A stretch of DNA of 64,000 nt from Bradysia coprophila (Eukaryota; Arthropoda; Insecta; Diptera; Sciaridae), in contig NW_023504014.1 in assembly GCF_014529535.1 (NCBI RefSeq), forward strand, positions 248,001 to 312,000. The letters are read 5' to 3'. A program made the position numbers and the translations under genes. Positions 34,848 through 50,100 of the stretch are shown here, one piece after another; the stretch's first letter is position 1, and every line of letters begins with the position of its first letter. The notes under the pieces were generated by a model. The model saw only the letters and a list, made by a program, of their open reading frames with translations, ran no database searches and was not told where the DNA came from.

Positions 34848-36577
34848 TTTTTAGCCCCGTACGAAGTACGAAGGGGCTTATAGGATTACGATGCCGTGTG
34901 TAATTGATGGAATTCGAAGCAGACGGTAAGGGCAAAGTGTTTGCCTATGTTCATAGATGACGAATCCGCAATTTGGGCCGTCTGTCCGTCTGTCCGTCTG
35001 TCTGTCACGTCGATATCTTGAGTAAATCAAATCCGATTTCAAAAAATTTAAAGACTGAAAGATAGTCAAAATAGTGAGGCTAAGTTCGAAGATGGGCATA
35101 TTCGGGTCGGCCCTTCGTGAGTTAGGGCCACCTAAATGATTTAAGGCCTTTTGGTGATATTTATGGCAAAATAAACGATGGAAATGTAAATGACACGGCA
35201 AATGATAGGTATTGTCAATACCAATCAAGGAAAAAAAAGTTTTTTAAAATCGGGTGAGTGGACCGTGAGTTAGGGCCTTAGAAGTGAAAAGCTACTAGGG
35301 CCCTATGTGTATTTTACATTGAACTCGAGTAAATTTCATCCGTTTTTCGTAATTTTTGTGTCATTTGGAAGGTAATCGAACGCCGAATAGAAAGTTGTTG
35401 AAAAAAAAATTAAATTTGGGTCCTGGGACTAAGGCCGCTACTAGGGCCCTACGTGTATTTTACATAGAACTCGAGTAAATTTCATCCGTTTTTCGTAATT
35501 TTTGTTTCATTTGGAAGGTAATCGAACGCCGAATAGAAAGTTGTTGAAAAAAAAAATTAAATTTGGGTCCTTGGACTAAGGCCGCTACTAGGGCCCTATG
35601 TGTATTTTACATAGAACTCGAGTAAATTTCATCCGTTTTTCGTAATTTTTGTTTCATTTGGAAGGTAATCAAAGGCCGAATAGAAAGTTGTTGAAAAAAA
35701 AATAAATTTGGGTCCTTGGACTAAGGCCACTACTAGGGCCCTATGTGTATTTTACATAGAACTCGAGTAAATTTCATCCGTTTTTCGTAATTTTTGTTTC
35801 ATTTGGAAGGTAATCAAAGGCCGAATAGAAAGTTGTTGAAAAAAATTAAATTTGGGTCCTTGGACTAAGGCCGCTACTAGGGCCCTATGTGTATTTTACA
35901 TAGAACTCGAGTAAATTTCATCCGTTTTTCGTAATTTTTGTTTCATTTGGAAGGTAATCAAAGGCCGAATAGAAAGTTGTTGAAAAAAAAATAAATTTGG
36001 GTCCTTGGACTAAGGCCACTACTAGGGCCCTATGTGTATTTTACATAGAACTCGAGTAAATTTCATCCGTTTTTCGTAATTTTTGTTTCATTTGGAAGGT
36101 AATCAAAGGCCGAATAGAAAGTTGTTGAAAAAAAAAAAAATTTGGGTCCTTGGACTAAGGCCACTACTAGGGCCCTATGTGTATTTTACATAGAATTCGA
36201 GTAAATTTCATCCGTTTTTCGTAATTTTTGTTTCATTTGGAAGGCCGAATAGAATGTAGTTGAAAAAAAAAAAAATTTGGATCCTCGGACTGAGGCCGAT
36301 ACTAGGCCCTATGTGTATTTATACTCAATAAATTAAAATTGTAGGTCAATTTGAAATTTTTGTTTCATTTGAAAGGAACGTCGTACGGGGCTTCGTAATT
36401 GCGCTATGCGCAATTTATAAGATGTACACATTACATAATAATTTTACTTTAACTACATTAACCGGCGCATAGGCTTACGGTCAAAGTAGGGTGACAGACG
36501 CACTAGGGTCACGTACGCAATAGATATACGGGTTTGTACGGGGCTCAGTCGCAGCAAACGCTCCGACTGTTCTGATG
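34848..36577 (+). mobile_element. satellite-bearing HINE/Helentron-like element, copy B
   Basis: Same structure as copy A (20241-23367) but on the plus strand: TTTTTAGCCCCGTACGAAGT start, the CCGTCTGTCCGTCTGTCCG run, a central array of about 146-bp units, then GTACGGGGCTTCG, hairpin AATTGCGC-TAT-GCGCAATT, a second GTACGGGGC and the terminal stem-loop 36547-36568. The hAT arm sequence resumes directly after it (TTGTATTTTGATCGAG, also found in the opposite arm). That fixes the 3' edge near 36577-36585. Confidence 0.65.
35240..36330 (+). repeat. tandem array of about 146-bp units (7 plus partials), copy B
   Basis: CTAGGGCCCTATGTGTATTT marks units at about 35294, 35441, 35588, 35734, 35879, 36025 and 36169. 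Unit length varies with an internal A-run. The unit is homologous to the reverse complement of the 144-bp unit in copy A but clearly diverged, while units within each array stay very similar. Confidence 0.9.
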
Positions 36578-36669
36578 GCTCGTTTGTATTTTGATCGAGT
36601 TATTACATTTTTTGTGATTGCAAAAGTGACCTTTTGTAAAAATTATTATTTTTTAAAAGTACAATAATA

Positions 36670-36899
36670 CAGTCAAAGGCAGTCAATTTTCAGCATAAAT
36701 TTGCTTCAGCTGTTTTTCAGCTGATCCACACATACAATCAAAACGGTTTATACTTGTTTATACGGTTGAAGCTGCTACACGCACGCGCATGATAATGGTA
36801 AAACCGTATAAAGACGTATAAACGGTGCTGATTGTTTGTATGGATCAGCTGAAAAACAGCTGAAGCTAATTTATGCTGAAAATTGACTGCCTTCGACTG
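36670..36899. mobile_element. TA-flanked MITE, CAGTCAAAGGCAGTC family, copy 1
   Basis: Inverted repeats begin CAGTCAAAGGCAGTCAATTT, and TA occurs on both sides (36668-36669, 36900-36901), as for Tc1/mariner-type insertion. The arms contain CAGCTGTTTTTCAGCTGATC. Inserted inside the hAT foldback. Confidence 0.85.
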
Positions 36900-37169
36900 T
36901 ACAAAATCTGGTTACAAAAATAGCACCTTGACACAAACGAGGGCATTTCTAAACAGAAAAACTTCAATTCCACTCTTTTTGAAATAATTAAATTTTTCAA
37001 ATTGTAAAACAATTCTCAGATTGAGTTCTATTTTGGTCACATAAAATGTAACAACTCGATCAAAATACAAAAAAAATCCAACATCGTTTTTTCTTAGCAA
37101 TAAATAACTAACTACCTTTCAAATGAGCCATCACAACACAAAATCGTCCAATTTTTTTAATGTAATTTT

Positions 37170-37615
37170 CAGGGATCCCCAATAACGTTATTAGTAACCG
37201 AAATCATTTCGGTTACTCGAATAACGGTATTCGATTACCCAAATGAATTCGGTTACTCAAATAACGTTATTCGAATATCGAAATGAATTCGGTTATACGA
37301 ATAACGTTATTCAAAAATTCAGTTACATAGATTTCTTTTTAAAAAAATGAAAGACGGAGCTAAAAAACGAAATTAATTTCAATAATCGAATAACGTTATT
37401 GAAATAACCGAAATCATTCTGTTTTTTGAATAACGTTATTCCGATAACCGAATTAACTTCGGTATTCAAATAACGTTATTCGAGTAACCGAATTCATTTC
37501 AGTTTTCGAATAACGTTAATAATAACGTTATTCGATAACGAAAATGAATTCGGTTACTCGAATAACGTTATTCTTGTAACGAAATTGATTTCGGTTATAA
37601 CGTTATGGATGCCTG
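37170..37615. mobile_element. hAT-type MITE with AATAACGTTATT satellite interior
   Basis: Ends are CAGGGATCCC... and ...GGATGCCTG, flanked by the exact 8-bp duplication GTAATTTT (37162-37169 and 37616-37623). The interior is built from GGTTACTCGAATAACGTTAT-type palindromic units. It splits the right arm of the hAT foldback: the arm sequence continues seamlessly on both sides. Confidence 0.88.
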
Positions 37616-37920
37616 GTAATTTTGAATTATTGAAGTTTCCAATTTTCTCTGAAAATCGACGTCGGCGAACTTTGGCTACATTTTAAAGTCAGGTTTTCAC
37701 TTTTTTTATTTTCTTTTTATTTTATTATTATATCTTGGACTAAAGTCGAGAATGGTCCAATGTGCCCCTACTAGCAAATTTTCAGTAATCGATTTATTGC
37801 TACCTGAAGTTGTTCCGGACCAAAGTCGTATAATGGGTTTTTCGGATTCTATGGGCAACTAGAATTTTTTGTGGACCGGTTTCTTTCGCGTCCCGCGAAA
37901 TCGATCACCCCTAATGAACA

Positions 37921-38694
37921 ATATGATAATTTAGGTAAACATTCCTCGAGGCTCTAGATATGATTCAATTAAAATTTCGAAATTCCTCTTCAACGATTCA
38001 TAGCATCTCCTGATCTTTTACGGATGTCTTCATCGTTATTCATGTGAAGAGGTCTGACTAATACACTCCCTATCCTTGTGAAAAGTTTTCTTGATTTTCT
38101 CAAATTTTCCTTAATTTTCTATGATTCTGTAAAATCGATTTTCTCGGTTTTTCATGTTACTTACTAGTAGTGAAGTAAGAGAATTTGAAACAATGGCAGT
38201 GACTTCAAAATTTGTTAGACCAATAGAAGTAATAGATTCGATATATTTGCATATGCGTGACCTGTGTAAAGATATAGATTTGAAGCTATTGACTCCTCAC
38301 ACATATGCTAACCGAATTGAGTATGGATAACATTTTGAGAGATTTTTTTCACTGATCTGTTCAACTGGTAAATCGTTTGATTCCATTTCGTTTTGTCATT
38401 ATTTCACCGATTCCGACTGGCTGGTTGGTTCTTTGAGGAAAAAATTTCTTGAAGACGGAGAGACGTTGTTCATCTGACAAAATAGATTCAGATAGGGATG
38501 CCTCGCTTTTAGGAGGTTTTTATAATAAGGTTTTAGTAGATTTTTAGGAGCTTTCGTTGGCTGGGAAGAATATTCATTTTTAACAACAATTTCTATTTCC
38601 TTGTACAAATAGCTCGATGTAGAAGGGCACTATTTTCGTGATAAATGCATCATTGTACGAATTCTGATACGTCCCTCATGTTTTTCCTTTTACG
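37921..38694. other. intergenic between the nested elements and the zinc-finger gene
   Basis: One dispersed GAAGTAnnAGATT pair (38163-38255). No gene is supported; 5' flank of the zinc-finger gene. Confidence 0.45.
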
Positions 38695-41503
<2,809 letters not shown>

Positions 41504-44500
41504 TCGAGACGTCGCAGAGAATTCGTGACTGTTTCTAGTAGGTTCGAGACTATTCATTTATGATTGAGAGTAGTTTGGAACGAAGGAGCTGCTGGTTCGT
41601 CTTTTTTAAAGTGTTCTGTTTGAAGTTTTTATATTTTTATTTCTAATGTTTTGACGACGTCTATAAGAGCGTTGATCGGATTTCTGTTTTCAATTAAATT
41701 TTTGAAGTGAAAAATCTTTCGAGTCTAATTTACGCGTCAATAAAACATCGAAAATTAATCGCATTTCGTCTGAACAATGCAACGGAACGAATGGAAATAC
41801 AGCGCATGGATGGTAACATCAAAGAGTCAGATATATCTGCTATAGCAGTATCACTGTGTAGACCACAGATGAAAAACTTTAAATGTTGCGGTGGGATTAA
41901 GTCTATAAGATTTCTCAGAGGGGGAAACTATGCGAGCAAATACTGGGAACAGGTGATTTTTCCCGACGTGAATCATTTGTAAGTTTTAGAAGATCCAGCC
42001 ATCCATCAACCGCAGAATGTTTATTAATTGCACGGACGGCAATTTTAACCATTTGTTCGTTCGACTTAGTTTTACGGTCACCGAAGCCCATTGCCAATCT
42101 GCAATGGAAGAAGAACGGATTGCAAGATAAATACATGTATGCTTAATGACTGTTCGTTTGCAATTTTATGATTTCCACTGAGAGTGTACACTGGGTAACT
42201 TTCACTGGAGCGCAGAATTGTCAAAAGCTGTTCTTTTACCAGTTGGTGTTCATGCTTTTCTCCATATCAACAGTGTATTTGTCGGTTACTCACTTACATG
42301 GGTGGATTTACTGATATAAAGAGTAGCATGAACACCAGCTGTGAAACGACCAGCTGTTGCAGATTCTAGACTCTAGTGAAATCTACACAGTATATGTACA
42401 CGGTCTGTTTTACTCAGGGATGGCATAAGACCAAAAATCGCAGAAAGAAGGCAAAATGAGAGAAAAACGACGAAGGAGAGCCTTTAAACGGAATATTATT
42501 CCAGTCGATTGTTCTTCAGCAACAATTTGCTTCTTCTGATTGTCTCTCAAGTCGATACAGGGGTTAGGAGCTCAGTCCAATCGATCTTTCATTTGGAATC
42601 AATTCCACCATATGGTTGAGTCATTAAAGAAAGAAATTTAACCCAGTTGGATGTGCGTCGTCACGGATGTGTTTGGTGCGACGGGGCAGTATAGATCTAC
42701 GGTCGATTGGAGAACAAATTGTCAGCAAAATATGGTGTTACGAATGAAAGAAAGAGGGCATCAGTGTAACTGTTTCGTCCTCTAAATATGTGAACATTCC
42801 AGTTACCTAAGGTGGAAATGTACTTTAACTTTGACTATGTTTTAATATTTAATGTATGTACTAAGTACGAAAATCATGCGAGGTGAAATTCTAGTCAAGA
42901 GTCATATCGCCAAATCTTCAGGCGACTTTTTTTTAAATTTTTGGAACAAGCGGTCTCCGATATTAATGAGTGATAGCTCGTTGGATTCGTCTTTCAATTC
43001 TAGGAAACACGTATCTCTCACTTTTTCTAAAAAAAAATGTTTTCTGTGAAAAGAGCTCAAAAGTGAAGACATGTCAGAGGGTACCGAAAACAGTTTTTCG
43101 GAAATAACTCAAGAAAAAATTATTTTAAATTGTTGTAATGTTGTACGAATGTCGGCCTTGGAAAGACCTACAGGTAGAGTATACGCACCGCTTGGTGCGA
43201 GTAGATCCACGAGAGTTACGACTAAAAATATAGTGAATGTTCGAAGAGTCCGGATTCTCTGCAGCTTCGTTGTTCCACGGAACTGAGTATGGGGTGTTGT
43301 AGCTGGCCTCACCCACTATCATTTCACATATAAATGAACCCAGTACTTTTGTGCTGCAAGCCCACAGATGTCTTGGAAAAAAAGTTGGTGCCAAAATGCA
43401 GATTTTTTCCTTCTTTCTGAGGGCTCTACAGCTGGAACAGCATCTGGAACGATACTACGACGGTCATTTTTTATCGTCTACTATTCTTTTACCTTATCAA
43501 TAGAAAAACGCTTCGATATGTCGCGAATATATCAGATCCACTATTAGTAATATCAAGAGAAAATTCATTAAATTTTTCTCCGAGGATTTGAATGACCTCA
43601 GGAGTCCGGAACAGTAATTAGTTTTTCAATTGGACCAATATTGCTACGTGACAGAAGATTGGGAAACCGTTTGCTCCGTTTGCCACAGCCAAGAGTTCCA
43701 GACGCCAGATACCAGATTCCGTAACCAATTCAAATTCCATGATTACTTCTGGTCCCCATGATCAATTCTAATTATTAAATAAGTTTCTGCTTCCATAACT
43801 CCATAACTTCACAATTTTGTATCGAATTTTACAATTTTAATTTCTTCAGCTCAGCCAAATATTTTGTTTCATAAATTTCCTGCATCTACGTGTCCTGGGC
43901 CCATAACCTGTTGGTTTTCAGAGGTCAGCATGAACGACAAATAGACGGGCAAATACAAAATATATGAAGAGTTTAATTTAAACGCTCTGTTTCGTACAAT
44001 CAGACTGACATACTAGGCATACTAGATCAGTGAATTAATTGGATTATGACTTGTGAACTAGATTAGTTCTCTTCAACACATGAAATCTAACAATTGTATC
44101 TTTTGTCCTACACCAGTCCCACTCCCTGACACACTTTGTCACAATTTTTTCACATTTTTGCAAAAATAAAATTCGGAAAAATTAGGAAAATTGTTGGAGA
44201 AAATATGGCAGAACGTTTTCCGAAAATAGTCCCGAAGAAAATCTGAAATGCTTTCTCAATAAGCGTTTGAAACGCAACAGCAACACAGTAGCAACCAGTT
44301 ATTTTTGATTTAATGCCACCACGAAAAAAGGCTGTTGGCCCAACCTCCTAATAATATACAACCTTGGCAACCACAGCGGACCATACTGATACAGAGTGTG
44401 AGCTGTGTGGAATGTGTGGAATTCATTGAAAACATGGAAATCATAAGATGTGAGACAATTGAGATGTCGTTAACTGTATGTTGAGTCTGATTTCTGGGAG

Positions 44501-44650
44501 TTTCATTTGATTGTCGAAGTATCATTTCAGGAGTTTTATGAGAATTTAAAAGCATTTTTGAAATTTTAGGAGTTTTAACAAATTTTTCGGAGGTGTGGCA
44601 GGCATGGATCCAGCAGTTTTTCGGAAGATGAAAATAAAATCTTTCGTTTT
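41504..44650. other. 3' flank of the zinc-finger gene and intergenic DNA
   Basis: No gene is supported. A degenerate inverted repeat lies at 42185-42415. The rest has only short frames. Confidence 0.45.
42185..42415. repeat. degenerate inverted repeat (possible old MITE)
   Basis: GTTGGTGTTCATGCTTTTCT at about 42242 is mirrored by AGTAGCATGAACACCAGCTG near 42345. Outer ends GTGTACACTGGGT and ACACAGTATATGTACAC also pair imperfectly. Old, with no visible duplication. Confidence 0.45.
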
Positions 44651-46037
44651 TCAATTTAATTAAAAATTAATTTTATTATTTACAAATTGTTCAATGTTCA
44701 TGGCAACAATAATAATAATTTAATTTTACTTATAGATTTTCATTTCTCATTTATTTTTAATGCAATTTAAGTATTTAGCATTCACACATGAATTTGGTTT
44801 TTGTGTTGAATTTTCTTTTTTTATGCTACGAACGAAAATTATATAAAGATTTTATATCCGTCCGTCTTCTTCATCGATTTTTGTTGTTGGTTGTTGGTTT
44901 TCATTCAATTAATATTGTTGCTAAACGTTCTTCCTTTTTATTTCTGTTCGTCGAGCAATTTTCACACAAATTAAACATAGACAACATAAAATTTACCGGC
45001 ATTTAATTTATAAACATATTTTTATACGAATTAGTGTTTTGCTATTTTTAAACAAATATTTTCTTCTTTTTCTTCTCATTTATCGATAAAAATTATTTTT
45101 TTTATTTAAATTTAAATTTAAACTTTTACTTTGTTTATCGTTTTGGGTTTTTGAATTTTATTATTTTCTTGTTCACTTTCATTTATTTAATGATTGTTAT
45201 TTCGTACTCGTCTATGAATGGGAAATTAAGTTACCGCTATTTTTAGATTGTAAACACAAATTGTTCTTTTTCCATCCCGCTTTCTTCTACTTCCATTTCT
45301 TCTTATGCCACCACGATTTCTTCTACAGACTTAAAATAAATTTAGAGTAAGACTTACGAAACACATCACTCTGTGATTACTTTTTTCAAACATAAATAAG
45401 TTATGTTTCAATTTATACTTTTTGTTTTTTTATTAATTTCATTTTAAATTTAAAGATTAATCGCATTTTTATAGTTCTTTGCTTCCACACATTCTTCATC
45501 CTATTTTTTTTGTTTAATTTTAGTTTACTTTTTAGACTGCTTGGTAAAATATAAAATCTCGAAAAATGTCCAATGAATTTTCGATACAATTTTTTACTAT
45601 TTTCTGTTTAAGTTAACAATGAAATGTGGTGCTGATGGATGTGAATAATTTCCTTGTTTGTTGATTTGTGAATTATGATTTACCGAATGTTATCGTTTTT
45701 GTCTGTCACCGTTTATTCTAACATTCAACAATCTATCGGATTATTTGTATGATGGTTGGTGGTATTGTATTGCTATTTTGATGATAATTTCCTTCTCAAT
45801 AATTAATTTTTCAATTCAATTTTTACTGACAAAATTTCAAGCACGAACGTAGCGGGATTATTCGAATAAAATGAATAAAGAAAAATTATTGCAATGCCTA
45901 AAATACAAATGTCATAAGCCCACGTGCATCCTTATCTGTATGATGTTCATTTACTCGTAGATAGAAAATCGTAGAATCTGTTTCATCTCGTATTTCTTCA
46001 TTAAGAGTTATTCTAGATTGGTTTGTCACTGAATTGG
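44651..46037. other. very AT-rich intergenic DNA
   Basis: T-rich runs and ATTTTT-type words; no exon or repeat recognised. Confidence 0.4.
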
Positions 46038-46430
46038 TTAAGAGCAATGAACAATATGCAAATTTATAATCTACATTTAGGCGGAAAAATATTCGTTTTT
46101 TGATGAATGCTCTGAACCAAAATATTTTTTTGAAGAAGTAAACCCATTAAAGCACGCAAAAATGTGTTCCTTTTAAAGGAAAAATTCGTTTGTGAGTCAT
46201 AACTTAACTGACTTGGAGAAGTCTTCGCAGACTGTGTAAATTTATGTCCATGTGGGATGATAAGTTCCCACACACAAACCAATTTTTCCTTTAAGTAGAA
46301 CACATTTTGGCGTGATTTAATGGTTGTACTTTTTCAAAAAAAAATTTTGCTTCAAAGAAATCATCAAAAAAACGAATATTTTTCCGCCTAAATGTAGGCT
46401 AAAAATTTGCAACGGGTTCATTTCTCTTAA
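46038..46430. mobile_element. TTAA-flanked MITE (piggyBac-like), copy 1
   Basis: 393 bp bounded by TTAAGAG...CTCTTAA. Arms contain CTACATTTAGGCGGAAAAAT and AACGAATATTTTTCCGCCTA, then ACAAACCAATTTTTCCTTTA. Same length and plan as 58535-58927. TTAA at both borders is the piggyBac target duplication; superfamily is inferred from this alone. Confidence 0.8.
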
Positions 46431-47052
46431 ACTATAAAATAAACCGTTCTGTAGGGATCAGTACCATTGCCAGCTGGGACACAAGGAGTCCCTATTTTTT
46501 AATTTTTTCATTAAAAAATTTATTTTTTGCTTTTTTAGCTACCTCTAACGTGTCTTAGGAGTCTGACTACGGCACTGTGCCGTTGTTAGAGGACCTCATT
46601 TTCTGAAATATAAAATTAATATATTTTAAGACTTTTGAGTGATTCTCTAGCAAACAACGGAATTGACTTCAATAACTACTCAAACTCAACCAATTTCTCG
46701 TGGGCCAAGTTGGGGCGGAAAGTACAGCAAGAAAATTTTGTGGATCGATTGATGATATCCACTACCTTTCTAGACTTAACTTCTCTTCAAACCTTCTGAA
46801 ATGACAATCATGTAGCAATAAAATCAATAAATCTATTACTTCATTTGTCAATTTACATTTGATAAAAATCTAGTACTTCAACAGTTTTATCGTTCTGTCG
46901 GCTATATAAGAGAACACAAGCGAGAGGACATCACATTTTGTGTCGTCTGTGTAGATGATAGATGATTTCTATGCGTGTTGAGAAATTTGGAAATTGTCGT
47001 GATTGCGATTTCTGAAACATTTTAAGAGACACCGGCTTTAAATAAAAATTAC

Positions 47053-47160
47053 TTTTGGTTGTAGTCGTTTGACCGGCGCTGAGAAAAGTGAGCAGTTTAA
47101 CAAAATTTTCATAAACTGCTCACGCTTCTCAGAGCCAGTCAAACTACTACAACCAAATCT
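47053..47160. repeat. hairpin, about 48-bp arms
   Basis: TTGGTTGTAGTCGTTTGACC is mirrored by GTCAAACTACTACAACCAAA. Inner arms pair through GTGAGCAGTTTA/TAAACTGCTCAC around a short AT loop. Confidence 0.75.
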
Positions 47161-50100
47161 ATTTTCTTTTGAAAGCGAACACATTCGTGGTTGTTATTGT
47201 GGTCGTACATTTTTGAAAAAGGATTCTGGTGGAATCATCAAAAGTAAACTAAAATCCATTATTGAATGTTGTAACAGATTCGCGAGTAATTTACAGATAA
47301 GAATTTCCTCAATGCACGTGAAGGCATGAAGGCTTTAATACATTTGGCGTCAGCACCAATACATTTAGATGGTTACAAGTGTGAAAATAAATACTGGTTA
47401 AATGATCCTAACGAATGGGAACACATTTTTTGTTTGTCATGTCATCATACTTGTATAATGGAATAGCTTCAGATTAATTCAGATATAATTAAAGCTATAA
47501 ATTTTTCTCGTTTTCCCTTGGTTTTTGGTTTGTTAATAATCAATGAGTATTTGTTTTCTTGTTATCTGGTAAATTTTTTGTTCATCATTTTTTTAATGTT
47601 ATTTTCACTTATCAGCAATAATAAATTTAAAAAATTTTTGCTATCTATAATTTTCATCATTTTTTATTTATTCAAATTACCGATTTTTTTTTAATGTTTT
47701 TGTTTTGTTTTTTTTTTAGTTTTAAATTTTCATAATGATTCATTTACGGTATAATATTTCTTTATTTTTAAATTTATTTTTATAATTTCATAAATTCATG
47801 TTTTGTTGTCTTGTTTTTTTCTTTTATTTCTTTTTTAGCTTCCTCTTCTTCTTCTTCTTTTTCTCTTTAAACATGTCTATGTATAGGTTCATTTTTCTCC
47901 TTTTTTTCTTTTGTTTCTCATCATAATAAAATTTTTTAATATTTACAAAACTAAGAATTTTTTTTTATATTCAGTGCAAGGCAATTGGTAGCTTTTACAA
48001 TTAATCACAATTTTTCATTTGTTAAAAATTATAGAGAAGATGAATGAGAACATTGGTTGTTTTTTTTTTTCACTTGGTATTATTACACTAAAAATTGGAT
48101 TGGTTTCAATAATATTAGAAATCATTTTTTTTTTAATTATCATGATTTTTCATTTATTTAATGTATAAAAAGGCATTGAAGTTTAAAGAATTTTGAATAA
48201 TTTTTTTTCTCTTTAATTTTAATTTATTTTTTTATAAATTTAATCTGCTTCATTTACTCATTGTTACTTTAAGGATCTTTCCATATTTTTTCCCCTTATC
48301 TTCTTCTCCTTCTTAATTTATTTAAATGTGTCAATTTAATATATTGGACCTTAAAATGCACTACCTATATTTTCACCAAAAAAAGAAAAGAACAAAATGT
48401 TTTTCTTTCTATTAATTTCATTCTCTTTTTTTTACTTTTTAAATCTTTTTTACATTTATTTTCCCTTTAGAAACATTTCAACATTTATGTCAAATGTAAA
48501 ATTGTTAATAAATTTGTATTTGAAAAGGTATTTTTTATCAAAATGTTGCGTTGTTTACAGCCAGAAATGTTGATTCACCTCCATTGTGTTTTCGTTCGGA
48601 GAGAGGAGGAGAAACTGATGATTTCAATTGGTAAATTGTGAGACACAATTTCCGTAGAACTTTCGGAGACTCGGACTGGGACGTACTGTGAATTCGAGCC
48701 AGTCCAGTATACTGAGTTTCAATTCTGATTTCGTTGGACATTTGACCACAGTTTCGATATGAGAGAAAATGAAACACGTTTTTTGACGTTTTGCATTAAA
48801 AATAATTTCCTCTTTAGGTAAAGGGCGGCAGTGGTACTGAAAGAGTGCACTACAATTTTGCACACGAACAATTCTAGCAAATCAGTTTGGATTTAAAGAA
48901 GATTCGTCATTGATTTTCATTAAGTAATTGATTTATTTACAAGAACAGTGTTCAATCCGGAGAGATGCTAGAGCCGTCACACTGTTTGTTTGTAAAGCAT
49001 TGTGAAGCTGAGAGATTCAAATTCAAAACCTTTTACATGCGTATGCACGGTAAAGTGCACTTTACATCACTGTTTGCGACAGGGAAAATGCACTTACCGT
49101 CCACAAACTATTACATGCTGCATGCGTCAAAACCATACTTTTCATGTTTCAAGCAATACTTTCGACGCCCTTCAGCATGTAAAATCCATTACAGAGCTCG
49201 AGATATAGTTGAAAAGTCTCGTTTTCGTGTGTGTTTATTGGCCTCGGCTACGCCTCGGGATCAACAAAATTCACACGGAAAATCTACTTTTCATCTTTTT
49301 ATCCCAAGTCATGCTTTTAACCATATTTCCATTAAAACTGCTACTACAACATGCGTTTCCGCTAATTGTTTGACATTGAAAATCTTTTACTTCGTAGGCT
49401 TTATAGGGAAATATCGGACAAAGATCATCGCTTTACGTGTCATCGTTGTTGTTAACAGTCGTTGACGAGACGATTTTTCGACAGAATTTTATATAAATAA
49501 GGCTGCGAGTTAAGTGACAGACTGACAACCGAAAGTAGTTAGTAGTTGTCCGAGAAACAGGTCAGCAACAATAAATCTATTTGTGTGAGACAAAAAGGTT
49601 TATTGATCGAGTGACACAGCACTCTAATCAAAAAAAATTCTCAAAAAATTGTTTTAACTCAGATCCTTGGGGATTTGCAGTTTCTCGTTGGGAAAGGAAT
49701 CACAGAAGCTTTTACTTGCTATTATAGGCCTTTCGCTTTGTTGGATATTTGAAAATTGATTCCATTATTTGTGCCTCAGCAATTCCCTCTGCCTCCAGGT
49801 CAATCAACATTTCTTTCGCCATCGAAATTGTTTGAACACAACGCAACTATTCATGATGAGCTATTTATTCCTATAAACGATTATCAATACGATATTTTAC
49901 TGTTTATGTTTTCTGCAAAAATGTGTTTAATTTTAGTCAAAAATAAATGAATCAAACGAAAAGTGTGCGGAAAATGTATGGCATAGGATGTTTGAAACTA
50001 AATCCGAATCGTTGTTTCTGACATAAAGAGCTTGACTGTGGGTGGACTGAACGAGAAGGACAAATGCCTTTAAAGAAAACAGGACACGAGCAACCGCATC

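Larger units (their letters stand above)
34417..37912. mobile_element. hAT-like foldback element, host of three nested insertions
   Basis: Ends are TAGGGGTGATCGATTTCGCG (34417) and its reverse complement ending CACCCCTA (37912). The 8-bp duplication ATGAACAA flanks both sides (34409-34416 and 37913-37920), diagnostic of hAT. The arms are long: left 34417-34850 and right 37624-37912 plus about 37060-37169, sharing the GGTCCGGAACAACTTCAGGT and CGCCGACGTCGATTTTCAGA blocks. The interior has been interrupted by a satellite element (34848-36577), a TA-flanked MITE (36670-36899) and a second hAT MITE (37170-37615). Without these it would be about 1.1 kb. No transposase is seen. Confidence 0.88.

Noticed and set aside
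48965..49465. 166-codon plus-strand frame
   Set aside because: No domain, no splice context, and it overlaps a dispersed CTCGAGAT/GCCTCGG repeat; probably chance.
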